From IMG/VR virus record IMGVR_UViG_3300035698_011776, positions 1 to 27,763 of that record: a stretch of DNA of 27,763 nt; one strand, written 5' to 3'. Position numbers and translations under genes: made by a program. Positions within the stretch are counted from its first letter, which is position 1; the number at the start of each line of letters is the position of its first letter. Source of the DNA: a virus. Positions 22,035-27,763 of this stretch are shown one piece after another. The notes beneath the pieces are model-generated. The model was not told where the DNA came from. It was given only the letters and a program-made list of their open reading frames with translations, and made no database searches.

Positions 22035-22919
22035 CTAAAGATCAAGTTTGTCTAAGATATTAGGGTTCGTATTCTCCGCAAATTTTGAAGCTGCGATACC
22101 GTCTTTCACTTCTTTTGCATAGACAATATCGTCCTTATGTTCTTTGGCCCATTTTCTTAAATCACTCTCACAAAACCATGCATGTCCATGCCCTTCTGCC
22201 CATAGTACTTCATGGGTAGGCGGCTTGTCACAGTTCATGCATTTATCATGGCTATGTGTTGATTCTTTTTGGATGTTCCAGAAGTCAGAATTTTCATCTT
22301 CTCTGGTTGCAATAAATTTTCCAGAAAGACCGCCCTGTGAAAATTCTAATGTTTTTTTGAGTTCTGTACTTTCAGTAATAGACACAATTCCTGAAGCAAG
22401 TTTCTTAACCCAAGTTGGCATTTCAGAGTTATTTTCTTTTGTGTTCGGAGCAGAATAAGTAACTCCTTCAGCAATCTTAATTGGATCAGAAACAACTGTA
22501 TTATAAAGCATACTTTCTTTAAAATCTTCATGCATTATATCATCAGAAAAACAGAACTTATTACTTTCTGTAATTAAAAAGAATTTATTAATAGGGGTGC
22601 TTTCAAGATGTTTGTTCTTCCACCATTGATTAACATAAACAAATTCGCTGATTTCTTTTTTTGCTTCTTTCATACTCATAGTAAGCTTTTCTTTTTCTTC
22701 GCCTTCGATTTTATACATCTGGATATTTGTATATTTATCAAACAATTCTTTAGCGAAAGATTCAGCAAGCGCAGTTTGGAGTTCATTAAACTTCTTTTCT
22801 TCTATAAGCAATTCAACGGATGCTTTGAATGATTTTTTTAATTGCTCAAAACTTTCTTCGATTGTTTCACCGCGTCTTTTGTCTGAATATTTTTTAAGTA
22901 ATTCAATCAGTTTGTTCAT
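22035..22919 (-). CDS. portal-associated head protein with Cys/His end
   Basis: 294 residues, ATG with AAAGGGG; overlaps the portal end by 17 bases. The first 100 residues are helical and charged (EESFEQLKKSFKASVELLIEEKK). A mixed middle follows (VNQWWKNKHL, PTWVKKLASGIVSITES). The last 75 contain DKCMNCDKPPTHEVLWAEGH with Cys at about 225 and 228, His residues and WFCESDLRKWAKEH. That could be a zinc knuckle, and similar CxxC/WAEG segments occur at the ends of phage head proteins. It occupies the place of Mu gpF-like minor head proteins, but no such signature is seen. Function unknown. Confidence 0.6.
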   Translation of the reverse strand: MNKLIELLKKYSDKRRGETIEESFEQLKKSFKASVELLIEEKKFNELQTALAESFAKELFDKYTNIQMYKIEGEEKEKLTMSMKEAKKEISEFVYVNQWWKNKHLESTPINKFFLITESNKFCFSDDIMHEDFKESMLYNTVVSDPIKIAEGVTYSAPNTKENNSEMPTWVKKLASGIVSITESTELKKTLEFSQGGLSGKFIATREDENSDFWNIQKESTHSHDKCMNCDKPPTHEVLWAEGHGHAWFCESDLRKWAKEHKDDIVYAKEVKDGIAASKFAENTNPNILDKLDL

Positions 22920-24306
22920 CGTTTGCCCCTTTCTTTATAACTTTAACTTCTTCGTCCTCGTCAATATCTTGATCTGAACTTTCGATGTCAGAACCTAATT
23001 GAGATACTACAGTATTAAATACTCTCTTTGCGTTCTTATCTGAAATCCACTTCCGTTCAACTGCAGCCGACAATCCATCAACAAGATTTCCTATTGCAGT
23101 AATCGTTCCTTTATTATCTCGTGAAATAATAGGAGAAGGAGTAATCCTAAATCTTCTGTCAACGTTCTTTTTTAATGTTCCGGCCACAATCGCTTGGTCG
23201 ATAACAAAGTTTATCATTTGCTTTAACATGCTTTTTATATAACGCTGTCTTGATTTGAGTTTCTTTAATGTTGGCAAACTCATTTCCAAAGCAGTCGCCC
23301 TAGTCGTTTTATCTCCCTCAGCAAACCAATGGCCAGGGAAACCCGCTCCGCCAAGAATTTGATTTTTAAATAAAGCAACTTCGCCGGATGCATCTGCTGA
23401 TTCTAATTTAGGACTTTCAGTTTTCCAAACAACCTTTTCATTATGCGCTCTGATCGAACCAGCTTTAGGTAATGAGAGTTTCTGAACAAATGCTGTTAAC
23501 TCCGCTTCATTCATGCCCTCACAGGTTATATCCCAAATAAAAGTATTTAACAAAAATGCTCGTTCTAATCTAGCAAACAAGAATTGGTCGTGTCCATCAA
23601 TCCAATCAGATAAAGTTAATAGATCTGAACGGCCACGCTTTGCAGCACTTACTTTATTAATATGGAAAAAGAAACAATCTCCAACACGATACCCATAAGT
23701 GCTAGACCTTAATTTTTTATCCATGTTAATTACATCGAGAACTATTTCTGTTCGCTTGCGCATATAAGTTATTTTTCTGGTGAGCTTAGGATTATATTTA
23801 TCTTTTAAAACTTTTTGAACACTTGTTGGATCAATATATCCCAACTTAACTGCTCCGTCAATTTTATTAACCCATACAGGTAGAAATAATTCTCCAAAGA
23901 TTCCAAGTTCTAAAACATTAACATCGATTTCATCATCCATGTTATTATCTGGATCATCCCAAAAGTTTTTAATCACTTCAAGAACATCTTTATCTTCTGC
24001 TGAATAAGTGAAGCCATCACCAATAGAAAAATCTCTAGTGATTTCAATTATTCTTTTTGCCATTGGATTAGAATCATAAAGATAAAACGCAATGTCCTGC
24101 ATTTTCTTTTGTGTCAAACCGAAAAGATCGCGGTTAGAAGATTGTGTTAAAGACCTCCATTGACTATCATCAGTTGCACCACCTACCATTGGATAGGATT
24201 CTGCTAATCTCATGGCAACTTCAATTGCCTCTTTCCTTTTAGTATTAAAAGAAGCAGGACGATTACTTGCCTTTTTCGCTTTCGATACTTTCTTTTTAAC
24301 GCTCAT
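22903..24306 (-). CDS. portal protein
   Basis: 467 residues, ATG with GGAAGAG. The N-terminus is basic (KKKVSKAKKASNR). KKMQDIAFYLYDSNPMAKRIIEITRDFSIGDGF is the portal opening pattern (residues about 66-98). LELGIFGELFLPVWVN with GYIDPTSVQKV, then DCFFFHINKVSAAKRGRSDL are wing and stem segments. LGGAGFPGHWFAEGD and RATALEMSLPTLKKLKSRQ fit the crown-to-clip helices. The C-terminus is acidic (SSDQDIDEDEEV). A dodecamer forms the DNA gate and binds terminase. It directly follows terminase in the operon and overlaps it by 11 bases. Confidence 0.92.
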   Translation of the reverse strand: MSVKKKVSKAKKASNRPASFNTKRKEAIEVAMRLAESYPMVGGATDDSQWRSLTQSSNRDLFGLTQKKMQDIAFYLYDSNPMAKRIIEITRDFSIGDGFTYSAEDKDVLEVIKNFWDDPDNNMDDEIDVNVLELGIFGELFLPVWVNKIDGAVKLGYIDPTSVQKVLKDKYNPKLTRKITYMRKRTEIVLDVINMDKKLRSSTYGYRVGDCFFFHINKVSAAKRGRSDLLTLSDWIDGHDQFLFARLERAFLLNTFIWDITCEGMNEAELTAFVQKLSLPKAGSIRAHNEKVVWKTESPKLESADASGEVALFKNQILGGAGFPGHWFAEGDKTTRATALEMSLPTLKKLKSRQRYIKSMLKQMINFVIDQAIVAGTLKKNVDRRFRITPSPIISRDNKGTITAIGNLVDGLSAAVERKWISDKNAKRVFNTVVSQLGSDIESSDQDIDEDEEVKVIKKGANDEQTD

Positions 24307-25909
24307 AAATACTCTTCCTTTCTATCCTGTGTTTTCCTATCACCGCAAATGCCGAAGTAGGTTTAGAACCATTATCTTCTGGAGGTCGGATTACCTCTCC
24401 TTGTTTATTTAACATTGCAATCCCTGGATCTATGCCAACAACAACTCCAGCTGCTTTTGATTTAGGAAACAATTTATTAATTCCATATTCTAAAGCATTA
24501 ACTCCATGCGTAAATTTATTATCTACATGATCTGCGCCAGACTTATTAAGTGTCATGCTTTTAATACATTTTGCCAATGTGATACAAGAGGATTCTTTTG
24601 AGAAATTTATTTGCGGACGGCCACTAATTCTATTTTTAAGCGCAAACTTAACGCATTTCATTTTTTCATCATTACTTAATTCTCTTGATCGAATATTAAT
24701 AGCACCACCAGACACTTTTTTGTAATCATCGATAACACTTGTCTTTGTTTGGCGACTTCTTTTATTCCCAGACTTATCTCCAATGAATTCTATTTCCTTT
24801 ATTAAACCACGATAACCGATAGCATCAAGACATTTAATAAACTCATTGTATAATTCGTCTGTTAACATGTTGCGGTGAATTGCATATTTCAAAATAAAAA
24901 GTCTATCTTCAAAATCCTTTTGCGCAAAGATGAATACTTCTCCGTCAAGACCAAAATCCATAAAAACATATAACTTAGATTTTACATTTAGGTAAACTTT
25001 ATGTCCAAGCAAATGAACATTATCGGAATATTCAGGATAAGATCTATTTGTCATAGCTTTATCATACTGTCTTAGTATCTCCTGCGCTATTTCCTGTTCA
25101 GTCATAGACGCTGTTTTTTTATCAAACCATTCTTGAGTGTGCTTTGGATTCATGTGCCAATCAAATCCCATCTTAACAAACCCAGAGTTTCTAATATCTT
25201 TTATTTCAGCAAACTTATTATTAACACTTTCCGCAGGAGGTGTAGAATTTAAGCAAATAGTATTAGAAGCATTTCTTAACCCTTTCCACATTTCATCCAA
25301 ACAATCGACATGCGCGGCTTCATCAACAAATATAAATTTATATTGAGTATCTCGGCCAGCTTTTGAGTTTGCCGATTCTCCTTTAACAACAGAATTTTGC
25401 GAAGGTACTTGAAAAATTAAAAAAGGAGCATGTACTTTTGGTTTTAAATAAGGAGGCAATCTATCGTAACCAAATCTTAACCGGCCATGCAATGCATGAA
25501 AAGTATTCCCGGAATCTTGGACTTCTGATTCTTTTCTCGAAATATTTAAAGCAGTGAATCCTTTAGTATATAAAACTTGATGTAATTCCCAGAACATTAC
25601 TGTCCAAGATATTCCCATGTCCCTACATTTATCAATAAATAGATCTTGGTATTTATCTAATTGACCAATTAACTTTATTTGATAAGGATGCGGATAAAAA
25701 GGTTTAATCGCGGGTTCAGTTCGAGTATCGATTGTCCAAACATATTGATTAAACCAATATGTTTTATCTTCAACGATACGCCTATACTCGCCTATTTGAA
25801 AACGCTTTGCTTCAGATGCGCTGTAGCCAGAAATCTTCTTACGCCAATCAAAACGCTCATAAGGTTTCTTGATGATTACTTCTGGTATTATAATTTTACC
25901 TTCAGGCAC
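24296..25909 (-). CDS. terminase large subunit
   Basis: 537 residues. GTG start at 25909, with AGAGGAG ten bases upstream; no nearby ATG exists. The ATPase has a variant Walker A at 94-101 (KCRDMGIS), Walker B with the catalytic acid at 191-197 (KFIFVDE), and a coupling motif NSTP (ICLNSTPPAES). The nuclease begins near VFMDFGLDGEVFIF with its acidic Asp, then IEFIGDKSGNKRSRQTKT and DHVDNKFTHGVNALEYG near the end. It packages the genome into the prohead through the portal and cuts it. It overlaps the small subunit by eight bases. Confidence 0.93.
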   Translation of the reverse strand: MPEGKIIIPEVIIKKPYERFDWRKKISGYSASEAKRFQIGEYRRIVEDKTYWFNQYVWTIDTRTEPAIKPFYPHPYQIKLIGQLDKYQDLFIDKCRDMGISWTVMFWELHQVLYTKGFTALNISRKESEVQDSGNTFHALHGRLRFGYDRLPPYLKPKVHAPFLIFQVPSQNSVVKGESANSKAGRDTQYKFIFVDEAAHVDCLDEMWKGLRNASNTICLNSTPPAESVNNKFAEIKDIRNSGFVKMGFDWHMNPKHTQEWFDKKTASMTEQEIAQEILRQYDKAMTNRSYPEYSDNVHLLGHKVYLNVKSKLYVFMDFGLDGEVFIFAQKDFEDRLFILKYAIHRNMLTDELYNEFIKCLDAIGYRGLIKEIEFIGDKSGNKRSRQTKTSVIDDYKKVSGGAINIRSRELSNDEKMKCVKFALKNRISGRPQINFSKESSCITLAKCIKSMTLNKSGADHVDNKFTHGVNALEYGINKLFPKSKAAGVVVGIDPGIAMLNKQGEVIRPPEDNGSKPTSAFAVIGKHRIERKSIYER

Positions 25910-26492
25910 TTTCGCTTATCTCCTCTGCTGACAGCATTTTTTTATCATGTTCTTTTGTTGTTACTCCACCAAGTAGAAATACTTCTAATCTCATAAAGCG
26001 TTCTAAATCTTTTAAACTAGATTTGCCCATGAATTTAGTAATCATTTTACCTTCTCCCTCACACGCCTTGCATAATTCTTTTATGCCAGTTTCTGCATTA
26101 GGGATTTGAAATCCTTGGCCGTCGCAACAAACACAATCCTTTGGCGCCATTTTCTTTTCCAAAGTAGAAATTGTATCTCTTACGGTACTCAACATTGCTA
26201 TTCTTCTTTCCTCTAATAGCACATTGAATTTTTCAGAAATTTTATCTTGAAATAAAGTCAGGCGATAATGCAAGGGTTTTATACCTCGCTTAGAATCTCC
26301 TTCACGAAAATACTTTCGTGCAGTTTCAAAACAGATCTTTGTTTCTGCGGCTGCTTTTTTTAAAGACATTCCTTCTGCTAAAAAAGTAAAGAGTGAATCA
26401 ATTTTTTCCTGCGGTAAAGAATATCGATAACCATAATCAGCTTTTTTTGGTTTAGGTTTTTTTAAGTTATCCAACGATTTTTGATTTATCAT
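25902..26492 (-). CDS. terminase small subunit with DnaJ-like zinc hairpin
   Basis: 196 residues, ATG with GAGG about ten bases upstream. Residues 30-65 form a helix-turn-helix (LAEGMSLKKAAAETKICFET, ARKYFREG), the DNA-recognition part of terminase small subunits. A helical region (FNVLLEERRIAMLSTVRDTI) would make the ring. Unusually, residues 120-148 carry two CxxCxGxG motifs, CVCCDGQG and CKACEGEG, as in the zinc-finger domain of DnaJ. Position directly before the large subunit supports the assignment. It recognises the packaging site and recruits the large subunit. Confidence 0.82.
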   Translation of the reverse strand: MINQKSLDNLKKPKPKKADYGYRYSLPQEKIDSLFTFLAEGMSLKKAAAETKICFETARKYFREGDSKRGIKPLHYRLTLFQDKISEKFNVLLEERRIAMLSTVRDTISTLEKKMAPKDCVCCDGQGFQIPNAETGIKELCKACEGEGKMITKFMGKSSLKDLERFMRLEVFLLGGVTTKEHDKKMLSAEEISESA

Positions 26493-26493
26493 T

Positions 26494-26799
26494 TTAATGC
26501 GCCTCTTTCTTTTTAACTATAAAATCAATTACTCCTGTCCTTTTATCTACGGCTGTGTTAAATGTTGCGGTTATATAAGCAACATATCGGCCAACTGTAA
26601 GACTGATTGTTTTATATGTGATTTCGTTTCCGGAGATCACTGCAGCAGTTGACACTTGGAATGCAGTATCTACATCTACCTTCCATATTTCTATTAAACC
26701 ACTAGCGGCATCCGGAGTTTGTTCTACCCCATTTTTTTTAAAGGTTCCCCTAAGAGTAACTTCATCCCCTACATAATATTGCTCTGCTCTATTTGGCAT
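26494..26799 (-). CDS. small beta-domain structural protein
   Basis: 101 residues, ATG with GAGGAGG. The pattern is that of an Ig-like or beta-sandwich domain: YYVGDEVTLRGTFKKNGV, GLIEIWKVD, GRYVAYITATF, GVIDFIVKKK. Single-domain Ig-like proteins of this kind decorate phage heads or tails and bind carbohydrates weakly. It lies between the poly-Ser protein and terminase. The fold assignment is from strand pattern only, and no function is shown. Confidence 0.55.
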   Translation of the reverse strand: MPNRAEQYYVGDEVTLRGTFKKNGVEQTPDAASGLIEIWKVDVDTAFQVSTAAVISGNEITYKTISLTVGRYVAYITATFNTAVDKRTGVIDFIVKKKEAH

Positions 26800-26800
26800 T

Positions 26801-27763
26801 TTACCTCCTCGATATAAAATTATATTCGTGACTTGTATTTTCTAGTTTATATTCATGCGTTGTATCTTTTAATTTATATTCGTAAGTAACATCTTCAAAA
26901 ACAAACTCCGCAGGATGTGTTGAGCTACTTGAAGAAGATCCTGTTGAACTGCTTGATGAAGATGAACTTAAAGAACTGCTTGATGATGAAGAACTCGATT
27001 GGCTTGAAGAACTCGATGAACTCGACAAAGAAGAAGAACTAGAACTCGATGAACTCGATTGGCTTGATGAACTCGATGAACTCGACAAGCTCGATGAAGA
27101 ACTTGAACTCGATAAACTCGATGAAGAACTTGACGAGCTTAAAGAAGAAGAACTTGAGCTAGATGAACTCGATAAACTCGATGAAGAACTTGAACTCGAT
27201 AAACTCGATGAAGAACTCGAACTCGATAAACTCGATGAAGAACTTGAACTCGATAAACTCGATGAAGAACTTGACGAGCTTAAAGAAGAAGAACTTGAGC
27301 TAGATGAACTCGATAAACTCGATGAAGAACTTGAACTCGATAAACTCGACGAAGAACTTGAACTCGATAAGCTGAAAGAACTAGAAGAACTCGACGAACT
27401 CGAAACACTTTCCGCACTCGAAGAACTCGATGAACTGCTTGATAAACTACTTGAGCTAGATGAACTCGACAATGAAGAAGAACTCGAACTCGATAAACTC
27501 GATGAAGAACTTGACGAACTTAAAGAAGAAGAACTTGAACTCGATGAACTCGATAAACTCGACGAAGAACTTGAACTCGATAAACTCGATGAAGAACTTG
27601 ACGAACTTAAAGAAGAAGAACTTGAGCTAGATGAACTCGATAAACTCGACGAACTCGATGAACTCGATAAACTCGATGAAGAACTTGAACTCGATAAACT
27701 CGATGAAGAACTTGACGAACTTAAAGAAGAAGAACTTGAGCTAGATGAACTCGATAAACTCGA
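26801..27763 (-). CDS. giant poly-Ser protein, 5' end outside window
   Basis: The frame is open from the stop at 26801 to the window edge, so at least 320 residues are visible and the start is not. A TTG at 27472 lies inside the repeat and is not a credible start. About 281 residues are Ser runs of mostly 8 separated by single Leu, with a few Q, F, V, A-E and T-G breaks. The last 39 residues after the tract are THPAEFVF and three copies of a short beta-like unit (TYEYKLK, THEYKLE, SHEYNFI). The protein is a long serine-rich chain anchored by a small C-terminal tail domain. It is the first gene seen in the late operon, ahead of terminase. It may be a fibre, a secreted glycoprotein or a virion component. 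No function is known. Confidence 0.7.
   Translation of the reverse strand, partial: SSLSSSSSSSSSSLSSSSSSSSLSSSSSSSSLSSSSSSSSLSSSSSSSSSSLSSSSSSSSLSSSSSSSSLSSSSSSSSSSLSSSSSSSSLSSSSSSSLSSSSSSSSLSSSSSSSSSAESVSSSSSSSSSFSLSSSSSSSSLSSSSSSSSLSSSSSSSSSSLSSSSSSSSLSSSSSSSSLSSSSSSSSLSSSSSSSSLSSSSSSSSSSLSSSSSSSSLSSSSSSSSLSSSSSSSSQSSSSSSSSSSLSSSSSSSSQSSSSSSSSSLSSSSSSSSTGSSSSSSTHPAEFVFEDVTYEYKLKDTTHEYKLENTSHEYNFISRR
26921..27763 (-). repeat. 27-base periodic Ser8-Leu repeat
   Basis: Most units are 27 bases (Leu plus eight Ser), with occasional 33-base units (Leu plus ten Ser). The marker GACGARCTT recurs at 27132, 27273, 27513, 27600 and 27714. Its spacings of 141, 87 and 114 are sums of 27 and 33. The tract reaches the window edge. 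Confidence 0.92.

Noticed and set aside
27470-27472. TTG as start of the long poly-Ser protein
   Set aside because: It is a Leu codon within the repeat, has no SD, and the frame stays open to the edge.
26921-27763. CRISPR-like array of short repeats
   Set aside because: Period 27/33 bases without unique spacers. The units are in frame and encode Ser8-Leu.

Overview
This window is almost entirely the late (virion and lysis-side) gene block of a tailed dsDNA phage or prophage with a long flexible tail (siphovirus type). The DNA is AT-rich, and most genes have AGGAG-type Shine-Dalgarno sites, so the host is a bacterium; its identity cannot be fixed from this sequence. No tRNA, CRISPR array, integrase, IS element or endolysin was found. 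No gene-free stretch exceeds about 115 bases.

Layout. Four short rightward reading frames lie at the left edge (1-1513): the 3' end of a truncated gene, a doubtful 19-codon ORF, a zinc-ribbon-like protein and a phage radical SAM protein. They converge on the late operon at a probable bidirectional terminator (1491-1515). Everything from 1537 to 27763 is on the minus strand, so the operon is read from right to left. Its order is: a very long poly-serine protein (cut by the window edge), a small beta-domain protein, terminase small and large subunits, portal, a portal-adjacent head protein, a small head protein, a protease-scaffold-major capsid fusion, two paralogous small head/surface proteins, a Cys4/poly-Ser protein, a head-tail connector, a tail terminator, the tail tube protein, a Mu gpG-like morphogenesis protein, the tail assembly chaperone pair with a -1 frameshift, the tape measure, the distal tail M/L/K-like proteins, the J-like hub, carbohydrate-binding-like and collar-like fibre proteins, and finally small membrane, secreted, cupin and Cys-rich proteins in the place of a lysis cassette. 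This is the lambda/HK97/Mu-type order.

The striking feature is a set of low-complexity tracts of serine with sparse leucine. They occur in six genes of the operon: the operon-leading protein, a small head-region protein, a Cys4 protein, the tail tube, the M-like tail-tip protein and the J-like hub. Together they cover roughly 600 visible codons. Four of the six tracts are C-terminal tails, the hub tract sits in a loop inside a beta-sandwich domain, and the operon-leading one forms the body of its protein. Serine codons are mixed (TCN and AGY), so this is not simple trinucleotide slippage. A 41-base in-frame block is identical between the hub and M-like tracts, which points to copying between genes. 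I infer a virion-wide exposed serine brush, perhaps glycosylated or adhesive; the function is not shown by the sequence.

Other well-supported points are a dnaX-style programmed -1 frameshift (internal SD, A AAA AAA, stem-loop) that builds the tail chaperone fusion and completes a four-Cys motif, a three-part protease/scaffold/capsid gene with an internal AGGAGG start, and a consensus promoter (TTGACA-17-GATACT) in front of the capsid genes.
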